Shown here: one piece after another, positions 1 to 6,627 of the stretch
Numbering within the stretch: position 1 is the first letter of the stretch
How the letters are laid out: the number at the start of each line of letters is the position of its first letter
NCBI GenBank assembly: GCA_028822125.1
Contig: JAPKEK010000016.1
Span: 1-13,168 of the forward strand
Direction of reading: 5' to 3'
DNA length: 13,168 nt
Source of the DNA: Pseudomonadales bacterium
Lineage (GTDB): Bacteria; Pseudomonadota; Gammaproteobacteria; Pseudomonadales; Azotimanducaceae
The notes under the pieces: model-generated
What the model saw: the letters and a program-made list of their open reading frames with translations, nothing else
The model's database searches: none
Told to the model about the DNA's origin: nothing
Made by a program: the position numbers and the translations under genes

Positions 1-1
1 T

Positions 2-916
2 GGCGGTGCAGCCGCTGTGGGCAATGCTGCTGCCGCAATCGCAACCGGTATTGCCGATTGTGTCGTCGTTTTCAGGGCCCTTGCGCAAGGTCAGTTTGGT
101 CGATTTGGCCAGGGTCCTCGCCGTAATACGGTTGCTGGCGATTTTGCACACACAATACCCTATGGACTCATGTCGCCAGCACAGATGTTTGCCATGAAAG
201 TGGTTCGTTTTATGCACGATCATGGCGTGGCGCAAAATGCACTGCGCTCAATATCCCTTGCCGCCTACCATCATGCCCAGAGCAATCCCCGGGCCGTTAT
301 GTATGGCCGACCACTGGATGAAGAAACCTATGACCGGTCACGTTGGATTGTCGAGCCTTTCCATTTATACGATTGCTGCCTTGAAAACGATGGTGCAGCG
401 GCCATGGTTCTTGTATCAGCCGAACGAGCGAAAAATTTCCCCCATAAGCCCTGCTATCTGCTCGGTGCCGTGGGCGGCTCCCATTACCGTGCCGGTGCAT
501 CGGTTCATAATACACCGCAATATGCATCCTCCACTTTTCCGAGCCTGGCACCTCACCTGTACGACATGGCCAAGGTCACAGTAAAAGAGGTCGATGTACT
601 ACAGTGCTACGAGAATTTTACCGGCGGGGTCCTGATGAGTATGGTAGAGCATGGTTTCTGCAAACCAGATGAATGTAATGATTTCTTCGTCAAAGAGCGG
701 TTCCTGGCGCCTCACGGCCACCTCCCTCTTAATACATCAGGTGGCAATCTCGCTGAATGTTATATGCATGGCCTGGGGTTAATCATCGAGTCAGTCAGGC
801 AAATCAGGGGCGATTCAACCAGTCAGGTAGAAAACTCTGAAGTATCAATGACGATCTCCGGACCCATGGTAACACCTGTCAGCTCGTGTATTTTTGGCGG
901 GGAGACTACCCTGTGA
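2..916 (+). CDS. Thiolase-like (lipid-transfer/SCP2-type) enzyme, 3' part
   Basis: The reading frame is open from the window edge, so the N-terminus, including the region of the usual nucleophilic Cys, is missing; 304 residues remain. The visible part opens with a Gly/Ala-rich segment (GGAAAVGNAAAA) typical of the helix after the thiolase nucleophile. It continues with the conserved NP-A segment, a CLENDGAAAMVL block and, near the C-terminus, NTSGGNLAECYMHG followed by ESVRQIRG, the signature of the non-condensing thiolase/lipid-transfer branch. The segment CYENFTGG occupies the position of the YD-FT motif of Ltp2-like aldolases. Such proteins cleave or form C-C bonds on acyl-CoA thioesters and usually work with a DUF35 partner, which follows directly with a 4-base overlap. 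Family assignment is firm; the substrate (acyl-CoA, steroid side chain or other) cannot be read from the sequence. Confidence 0.88.
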   Translation, partial: GGAAAVGNAAAAIATGIADCVVVFRALAQGQFGRFGQGPRRNTVAGDFAHTIPYGLMSPAQMFAMKVVRFMHDHGVAQNALRSISLAAYHHAQSNPRAVMYGRPLDEETYDRSRWIVEPFHLYDCCLENDGAAAMVLVSAERAKNFPHKPCYLLGAVGGSHYRAGASVHNTPQYASSTFPSLAPHLYDMAKVTVKEVDVLQCYENFTGGVLMSMVEHGFCKPDECNDFFVKERFLAPHGHLPLNTSGGNLAECYMHGLGLIIESVRQIRGDSTSQVENSEVSMTISGPMVTPVSSCIFGGETTL

Positions 917-1353
917 ATAGTTACTATCTTGCAACCGGTTTGCCGCAACCCAGCCCAGCACCGGACGGCTTAGATGCGCCTTTCTGGCAGGGCCTGCAGG
1001 AGGAGAAAATCCTGCTGCAATCCTGTACCCGTTGTCACAAATGGCAATGGGGCCCTGAGTGGATCTGCCATCATTGCCATTCTGAACAGGTGACATTTGC
1101 CGAGGTTCCCGCACAAGGCATTATCTATTCTTACGAGCGAGTCTGGCACCCCGTACATCCTGCCCTGAAAGAACAGGGGCCCTACATCATTGTGCTTGTA
1201 GAAATACCTGCCGCGGATAATGTTCGCCTGGTGGGCAATCTGCTGGGGGACCCACAGCAACCGGTCCTCATCGGTTCAACTGTCCTGGCCGACTTTGAGC
1301 ATCACAACGATTCACAACCCCCTTTCACCCTGCTGCAATGGCGGATCGACTGA
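913..1353 (+). CDS. DUF35 / OB-fold zinc-ribbon acyl-CoA-associated protein
   Basis: This is a 146-residue protein. GTG at 913 is chosen as start because it overlaps the preceding stop as GTGA and is preceded by a purine-rich GGCGGGGAG; an upstream in-frame GTG would lie inside the thiolase gene. An N-terminal helix (about residues 15-36) precedes a rubredoxin-like zinc ribbon with Cys38, Cys41, Cys52 and Cys55 (C-x2-C-x10-C-x2-C). A C-terminal OB fold follows, with the typical GIIYSYERVWHP and RLVGNLL strands. In characterised pairs (Ltp2-ChsH2 and related thiolase-DUF35 complexes) this subunit binds the acyl-CoA and is needed for thiolase activity. Overlapping translation with the upstream thiolase fits production of a fixed-ratio complex. 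The family call is strong; the pathway is not determined. Confidence 0.88.
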   Translation: MNSYYLATGLPQPSPAPDGLDAPFWQGLQEEKILLQSCTRCHKWQWGPEWICHHCHSEQVTFAEVPAQGIIYSYERVWHPVHPALKEQGPYIIVLVEIPAADNVRLVGNLLGDPQQPVLIGSTVLADFEHHNDSQPPFTLLQWRID

Positions 1354-1614
1354 TTATTGCCCTGCGTCAATCTGGACAGTTCGCAGCCCAGCAATTCCAT
1401 TTCATCACCCGGCTTATACAGGTGTCTCTGACGTCTAGCAGGCCGTAATCGGTAAGCAAAAACTGCAATCCCCCAGCTCTGTGATCATGTCTTAAGCACT
1501 GCCTGGATTGCCGGGTTTCAATAAATCTCGAATCCAGTTTCAAAACCAGCATTTCTGCATTGCCCAGACAGCCAAAAAATGTTTAATTCTTACTTTAATT
1601 TTCAAGGGCACACC
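1354..1614. other. Intergenic gap between DUF35 gene and TMADH-like gene
   Basis: No convincing gene is seen in these 261 bases. They contain a 7-bp inverted repeat, CTGGATT at 1503-1509 and AATCCAG at 1531-1537, with a 21-base spacer that is too long for a classical intrinsic terminator and has no T-tract. The last about 45 bases are AT-rich. The promoter of the next gene probably lies here, but no clear -35/-10 pair can be defended. Confidence 0.4.
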
Positions 1615-3693
1615 ATGAACCCGCACTACAAGGTATTGTTTGATAAAGTCCCCATTGGCCCGGTTGTCGCACCTAACCGCTTCTATCAGGTACCCCACGC
1701 CAGCGGTATGACCGAAGCCAACCCTCGGGTGCGAGCAGCCTTCCGCGGACTAAAGGCTGAGGGCGGCTGGGGTGTTGTTTCAACGGGCGCAGTCTCCATC
1801 CACCCATCATCCGATGACTCGCCTCTACCCTATGCACGACTGTGGGACGACAACGATATTCATGCCCATGCTTTGAGCTGTGATGCTATACATCAGCACG
1901 GCGCTCTCGCCGCGATCGAACTCTGGCATGGCGGCGCTTCCGTCATGAACAGAAGCTCCCGCATTGCTCCCTACTCACCTTCCGGTATTGGCTGGGCGGC
2001 GACTCATGTTGGTTTCATGGGGCAATTACGCCCGAAAATAATGGACGCTATGGATATTCAGGATGTTGTCCGCTGGCAGGGGCAAGCGGCTACACGCGCT
2101 AAAAAGGCCGGTTTTGACATTATCTATGTTTACGCAGGCATGGGTTACCTGCCCTACCAGTTCCTGATCAGTGAATACAACCGCCGCGGTGATGCCTATG
2201 GTGGCAGCGTCGCCAATCGCGTCCGATTTGTGCACGAATTAATTGAAGCGACCCGAGACGCCGTGGGCGACAGTTGCGCCGTCGCGCTGCGAATAAGCCT
2301 GGAGGAACTGAGGGCAAAACCCAGCAACCATTTCGAATCCGAGGCCCATGAAGTTGTCTCGCTGTTATCTGAAGCTCCTGATCTCTGGGATGTCAAAATG
2401 GATTCCAGCCCAACGGACTGCAGCGCTTCACGTTTCAGACCAGAAGGTTCGCATGAAAGCATCATTGATTTTGTCAAACAGATCACCAGCAAACCCGTGG
2501 TGGGCGTGGGCCGTTTTACCTCGCCCGATACCATGACATCACAAATAAACCGAGGCATCCTCGATCTCATCGGTGGCGCCAGGGCAGGCATAGCCGACCC
2601 GTTCCTCCCCAACAAAATCAAAGCAGGTCGGGAAGATGAAATAAGAGAGTGCATCGGCTGCAACATCTGCATATCAAGCTGGCACGATGGCGTTCCGGTT
2701 CGCTGCACCCAAAACGCAACTGCAGGTGAGGAATGGCGCAAGAACTGGCACCCTGAGAAATTCAACAAAACATCCAGCAAAGACCGGCTGCTTATTATCG
2801 GCGCTGGCCCTGCTGGCCTTGAAGCTGCCCTGATCGCCGCAAAGCAAGGCTTTCAGGTCACCTTATCCGACCAATCCAAAACCATGGGTGGAAGACTCAA
2901 CTTCGAGACAGCCCTGCCAGGCCTCAGTACCTGGAGGAGAGTCATTGATTACCGCCTTTATGCACTGAAACAAATGAACAACGTCGACCTTTATAGCAAC
3001 AGTGAGCTCAGCAAAGACGATATTCTCGAACTGGGCCACGAGCGCGTCGTTGTCGCAACCGGTGCAAAATGGACAAAATCTCTTTATTCCTCACTGGAGA
3101 TATCGGTTGGTGAACTGAACCAACCCAATGTTTATACGCCGGACGATATTGCAGCGGGAATAGAAATCAATGGGCCGGTACTAGTTTACGACTTTGATAA
3201 TTATTACCTGGGAGGGGTGTTAGCGGAAAAATTAGCGGCACAGGGGCTTTCGGTCAGTTACGCCACGCCCGCCGGCCATGCTTCCGCCTGGACTATCATG
3301 ACTAATGAGCAGCCTTTCGTGCACCAGAACCTGGAAAATGCGGGTGTCCCTGTGATAACCCAGGTCCTGTTACAAAGCCATGAAAACGATACGGTTGGCC
3401 TGGCTAATATCTTTACTGAAAAACCACAACAACTGATTGCAAAATCAGTGCTCATTGTAGGCTTGAGAATGCCTAACGAGCGCTTGTACCAAACCCTTAT
3501 TTCAAACCCCAATGCAACCCTGGCGGCAGGTATTAAGTCTGTAGACCGTATTGGAGACTGCCTGGCCCCTGGCGCAATTGTCCATGCCATCTATTCCGGG
3601 CACGACTATGCTCGCAACCTGGACACCACCCGAGCTAATCTATATCTCCGGGATATCCCTATTGCTGTTAATCCACCAGGAGCTGTGATCTGA
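1615..3693 (+). CDS. TMADH-like FMN / 4Fe-4S / ADP-binding oxidoreductase (probable N-demethylating dehydrogenase)
   Basis: This 692-residue protein has the full architecture of trimethylamine/dimethylamine dehydrogenases (about 730 residues). An old-yellow-enzyme TIM barrel binds FMN (about 1-340; NRFYQVPH at 21-28). A 4Fe-4S site follows with Cys346, Cys349, Cys352 and Cys364, then the family segments CTQNATAGEEW and WHPEKF. A nucleotide-binding domain carries GAGPAG at 396-401. ATG at 1615 is preferred over the in-frame ATG at 1579 because AAGGG lies 7 bases upstream. Relative to TMADH as I recall it, the 6-S-cysteinyl-FMN Cys30 is Ala29, aromatic-bowl Tyr60 is Ala59 and catalytic His172 is Met176; the loop carrying Trp264 and Asp267 is about three residues shorter. 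Tyr169 (Tyr173) and Trp355 (Trp356) are kept. The fold and electron path are therefore retained, but the substrate is unlikely to be trimethylamine. N-methylated amino acids, or another reductive or oxidative reaction, are possible. Confidence 0.85.
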   Translation: MNPHYKVLFDKVPIGPVVAPNRFYQVPHASGMTEANPRVRAAFRGLKAEGGWGVVSTGAVSIHPSSDDSPLPYARLWDDNDIHAHALSCDAIHQHGALAAIELWHGGASVMNRSSRIAPYSPSGIGWAATHVGFMGQLRPKIMDAMDIQDVVRWQGQAATRAKKAGFDIIYVYAGMGYLPYQFLISEYNRRGDAYGGSVANRVRFVHELIEATRDAVGDSCAVALRISLEELRAKPSNHFESEAHEVVSLLSEAPDLWDVKMDSSPTDCSASRFRPEGSHESIIDFVKQITSKPVVGVGRFTSPDTMTSQINRGILDLIGGARAGIADPFLPNKIKAGREDEIRECIGCNICISSWHDGVPVRCTQNATAGEEWRKNWHPEKFNKTSSKDRLLIIGAGPAGLEAALIAAKQGFQVTLSDQSKTMGGRLNFETALPGLSTWRRVIDYRLYALKQMNNVDLYSNSELSKDDILELGHERVVVATGAKWTKSLYSSLEISVGELNQPNVYTPDDIAAGIEINGPVLVYDFDNYYLGGVLAEKLAAQGLSVSYATPAGHASAWTIMTNEQPFVHQNLENAGVPVITQVLLQSHENDTVGLANIFTEKPQQLIAKSVLIVGLRMPNERLYQTLISNPNATLAAGIKSVDRIGDCLAPGAIVHAIYSGHDYARNLDTTRANLYLRDIPIAVNPPGAVI

Positions 3694-3795
3694 TCAAAAT
3701 CACTCGTTGCCAACTCAGCGATGCTCAATCAACAAAGCTGACACCGCTGCCAGAACAGGGCCGCTGGACCTAGCTGAGACAGGCGTGGCTTTGAC

Positions 3796-4071
3796 TCACC
3801 TGGCCTGATCCTGTCCGGCATGAACGCGTGATTTAAGCCGCAGATGCCAGGCCATTGCATTAAAGGAGATCAGTAACCCAGCCCCAGGGAAATAAGCGAG
3901 CAGCGATAACCCACCAAGACCACTCGTCAGCACGCCCATCTGGATGTTGTCATAACCAAAGGCCTGCTGTATCGGGATGTAATACACCGCCCGCAGGAAG
4001 GGAAACATAAATATGATGCCGCCAGAGAAACACTAGATTGTCGTGATCAGCCAATGGCGAAGATTACTCAT
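3796..4071 (-). pseudogene. MFS transporter remnant (nonsense codon plus internal deletion)
   Basis: Read on the - strand from ATG at 4071, the frame begins MSNLRHWLITTI, hits an in-frame TAG at 4035-4033, and continues in the same frame as FSGGIIFMFPFLRAVYYIP, then QQAFGYDNIQMGVLTSG, ending in LAYFPG. These are the first two membrane helices of a major facilitator transporter. Directly after YFPG, where such proteins normally show a GWLADR-like loop, the sequence jumps to AGLLISFNAMAWHLRLKSR and then stops. That resembles the last helix and basic tail of a transporter, so about ten helices appear to have been lost by an internal deletion. Only about 80 codons survive of an expected 400 or more. 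I infer a dead gene. The original substrate is unknown; its position between two amine-type oxidoreductase genes makes uptake of the same substrate conceivable but unproven. Confidence 0.7.
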
Positions 4072-4263
4072 ACTCAATCTTTATAATTAAAGAATCGGAA
4101 TTCTGCCTGCAATCCCGGGTACATACCAGCGAGCTACCCATTCGCCAACTCTGTGACTGCGGATCGTGTCTTCAGGGGGACCATGACTGATTGATCAGTA
4201 TCATGAATTATGCTTAATAGAAGGGTCCTTAGTTTCTCTTGTATCACCAAGGATTTCTTCACG
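4072..4263. other. Gap between MFS remnant and membrane-protein pseudogene
   Basis: No gene was recognised. An AT-rich stretch (TTTATAATTAAAG, 4080-4092) lies just upstream of the MFS remnant and could be part of its old promoter. The bases next to 4263 continue the reading frame of the membrane-protein pseudogene past its TGA for another 20 codons (to the TGA at 4203-4201). Confidence 0.35.
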
Positions 4264-5081
4264 TCATGTAGAAAGGTTATTCTCAATAGCCCAGAATCCC
4301 AATATCCAGAGCGACTGATCCCAGGCCCACAACCAGTGTCCCTTAGAAATCCAATATCCTGCGTGAAGAAACAATACACCATAGAAAACCGTGGAGATAC
4401 GCGCCAGCATCATCATGCGGCCTTGGGTGATCCCCTGGTTCTGCAGATAAACCTTCATTTCAATGGCAGCAACTATCAGCAACCAGAGCAGAACATCCTG
4501 TAAATCAATCCAGAGGTTGGTACCCTCGAGTGAATAACCATCTTTATCAGTGACCACCCTCTTTTTTAAAAGATAAAAATCCTGCCCCTGTGCCAAGTCG
4601 TTACAGTTACTGGCATCAATAGGCGTGTAGATATTATTCTCAGTAAAAAAAAATTCCTGTTCTGCAAGCTGGCACAGGCTGGTGACGCTATTTACCTTTT
4701 CGACTTCGACATATTCAATCATATCTGTTACCCGAGCCATTACCGTATGCATCAACAGTGCATAGCACAGTAACCGAATCGCATTCAGGCTCCAGCGAAT
4801 AAGTGCTCGCTCAGCATTTTCATCTGACAGAAGATAGGTATCCAGCTCAAAACCATCAGCAGGCCCAGCCATCCAAAAACGTCCAATGTAGTAGAAAATT
4901 CGTTAGACCATTGCAGCCAGGTGCCGCCGCCTCGTAACACCTGCGAGGCTACACCAAAATCCTCTACCAGGTAGAAGCAGAAATTGATGGACACCAATGC
5001 ATATACCAACCATTTAAGCAGTGGGCCAGTAGTCAAAAAAGCAGCTAGGCTGCCAAGGATATTTACAGAGGTATTAGTCAA
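4264..5081 (-). pseudogene. Multi-pass membrane protein of unknown function, frameshifted
   Basis: Two overlapping - strand frames join into one plausible protein of about 272 residues. The first (from 5081) contains SLAAFLTTG, WLVYALVSINFCFYLVEDFG and VFGWLGLLMV; the second continues FELDTYLLSDENAE to the TGA at 4266-4264. The frames join at a run of four A on the + strand (4849-4852); a fifth base there would give LLMVFELDTY without interruption. About five or six hydrophobic segments are visible, with a polar, cysteine-containing loop between the third and fourth. I do not recognise a characterised family and assign no function. The only start upstream of the first helix is a TTG at 5081 without a good ribosome binding site, so the true start may also be damaged. 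The slip site is not a canonical slippery heptamer, so a mutation or sequencing error is likelier than programmed frameshifting. Confidence 0.65.
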
Positions 5082-5339
5082 CCAGAATCACTTCTGAGAT
5101 AAAACGTTAAGGCCAGCGTATTGCTTCCAGGCCGGTAATGCCAAGTGCTGAAGGGCTGCCACTGGCTCTGTGGCAACCTCGAAAAAGCATTTTAAGCTGA
5201 GTTTCACTACCTAGTTCTGACCTGGTCTAATCAAACTCATTAGTTTCGACAATCAGAGCCAAAACCCGCATACTTTCTGAGCAGCATACGTGTTAAATAA
5301 ACCTTTTCCAGAACCAGCAATTAAAAGGCCGGCTAAACT
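5082..5339. other. Divergent intergenic region upstream of the Rieske oxygenase gene
   Basis: These 258 bases separate the - strand membrane-protein pseudogene from the + strand oxygenase and should hold the oxygenase promoter. Two small perfect inverted repeats are visible: TGCCAC/GTGGCA (5157-5162 and 5170-5175, 7-base loop) and AAACT/AGTTT (5233-5237 and 5242-5246). Neither is followed by a T-tract, so they are not obvious terminators; the second could be an operator half-site pair. No confident -35/-10 pair was found. Confidence 0.3.
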
Positions 5340-6473
5340 ATGACGGATGCTAACACCATTAATTCAAATCCCAGCTCCCTGTTGCAGCCATCACTGCCCG
5401 TTGAACTCTACCTGGACCCGGCTGTGTATCAGGATGAGTTACGCAATATTTGGTACCGGCAGTGGATCTACGCAGGCCGCACCGACCAGCTGCCCGGCCC
5501 AGGCGACTACATGCTGCAGACTATCGGCGACCAATCAATCATTGTTACTCGCGATGAAGACGGTCGTATCAGCGCCTTCCACAATACCTGTCGGCATCGT
5601 GGCTCTGCACTCTGCCAGGCCCAGCAGGGACAGTTCACACAAGGGCGGATCATTTGCCCTTACCATCGCTGGAGCTACTCTCTGAACGGTGAGTTGCTGA
5701 ACACGCCCTTTCTCGATCTCGCCGACCATAGCAAGAATTTCAGTTTATACCCGGTCCAGTGCCAATCCTGGAGAGGTAATATTTATCTGAACCTGGATAC
5801 CAGCGGTTCAGTAGAACTCGGCGAAACTGCTGACCCGGGGTTCAAAGTGCTTAATAACTGGCCACTAGAGCAACTGAAACTGGGCCATAGCCACCAGTTT
5901 GAACTGGCCTGTAACTGGAAAATATTCTGGGAAAATTATCTGGAATGTTACCACTGCCCAGGCATCCACCCGGAACTGTGTAAACTGGTACCCCTGTACA
6001 AGGCAGCACTATCAACCGACAGACTTGACCCGGACACCGAACTGGCAGATGCCGTAGCCTCCGGAATCGAATCCTGGACCACCACAGGAAAGGCAATATC
6101 GCCACCCTTCCCGGGGCTTTCCAAAGCAGAATGCAGTGCCGGTCATACCTTCATGGAACTCTACCCAAGCCAGTATATCGTTGCCCATTCTGATTACATA
6201 CGGCAGGTCTCAATTTTTCCCCTGGCCGCTGACCGGACCCGTATTACTGCAGAATGGTTATTCAGCGAAGAAGCAATGGCCAGTGCAGGTTTTGATCCAA
6301 CACCGGCGATAGAATTTTCAATTCAGGTGCTCGCTGAAGATGCAATGGTCAATGAAATAAATCAACAGGGAATAACCGCTCTGCCGCATCGGCAAGGGTA
6401 TCTGACACCGCAGGAAGATGACCTGGCAGGTTTTCACCAGAGGTATAAAAAGTGGATGAATATCCTGTTGTAA
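5340..6473 (+). CDS. Rieske non-haem iron oxygenase, alpha subunit (quaternary-amine demethylase type)
   Basis: This 377-residue protein carries the N-terminal Rieske 2Fe-2S domain with Cys84, His86, Cys106 and His109 (CRHRG and CPYHRW). The C-terminal catalytic domain has NYLECYHCPGIHPEL, giving iron ligands His205 and His210, with Asp334 (in AEDAMVNE) as the likely third ligand. Glu202 sits three residues before the first histidine, where carnitine monooxygenase CntA has Glu205 and many ring-hydroxylating dioxygenases have Asp; the block matches the glycine-betaine monooxygenase (GbcA) style. Such enzymes hydroxylate an N-methyl or adjacent C-H of quaternary ammonium compounds in the cytoplasm, releasing formaldehyde or cleaving the C-N bond. 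ATG at 5340 has an AAAAGG upstream at a somewhat long distance. No ferredoxin/flavin reductase partner follows; the next gene is convergent. Type is confident; the substrate is inferred only as betaine-like. Confidence 0.87.
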   Translation: MTDANTINSNPSSLLQPSLPVELYLDPAVYQDELRNIWYRQWIYAGRTDQLPGPGDYMLQTIGDQSIIVTRDEDGRISAFHNTCRHRGSALCQAQQGQFTQGRIICPYHRWSYSLNGELLNTPFLDLADHSKNFSLYPVQCQSWRGNIYLNLDTSGSVELGETADPGFKVLNNWPLEQLKLGHSHQFELACNWKIFWENYLECYHCPGIHPELCKLVPLYKAALSTDRLDPDTELADAVASGIESWTTTGKAISPPFPGLSKAECSAGHTFMELYPSQYIVAHSDYIRQVSIFPLAADRTRITAEWLFSEEAMASAGFDPTPAIEFSIQVLAEDAMVNEINQQGITALPHRQGYLTPQEDDLAGFHQRYKKWMNILL

Positions 6474-6519
6474 GTAGCACCGAATGCCTGGGTAGGCCAG
6501 CACTGCCACTTACCAGGGA

Positions 6520-6545
6520 GCAGGCTCTCGAGTAATGAGCCTTGC
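6520..6545. terminator. Possible hairpin between convergent genes
   Basis: AGGCTC at 6522-6527 pairs perfectly with GAGCCT at 6537-6542 around a 9-base loop, and the flanking GC/GC pair can extend the stem with one bulged base. It lies between the convergent oxygenase and aminotransferase genes, where a bidirectional terminator would be expected. There is no clear T-tract on either side, so the call is weak. The rest of the 154-base gap shows nothing else. Confidence 0.3.
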
Positions 6546-6627
6546 AATGGCAATGTCCCAACAGGACCACACTGCAAACCAACAACACCTCGACCCTACA
6601 TACCTTTGCCTTTTGATCAATGAACCT

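Noticed and set aside
2196..2780. Long - strand open frame (194 codons) inside the TMADH-like gene
   Set aside because: It is fully antisense to a gene with clear domain motifs, has a serine/arginine-rich low-information sequence and no recognisable domain; it is a codon-bias shadow.
3685..3703. GTGAT...ATCAC inverted repeat over the TMADH-like stop codon, considered as a CRP site
   Set aside because: The spacing between the half-sites is too long for the TGTGA-N6-TCACA consensus and it lies at the 3' end of a gene.
4210..4503. + strand frame of 97 codons opposite the membrane-protein pseudogene
   Set aside because: Antisense to a frame with strong membrane-helix character, with no motif or ribosome binding site of its own.
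4846..4856. Programmed -1 frameshift in the membrane protein
   Set aside because: The site reads GGTTTTG on the coding strand, not a canonical X-XXY-YYZ slippery heptamer, and no stable downstream stem was seen; mutation or sequence error is simpler.
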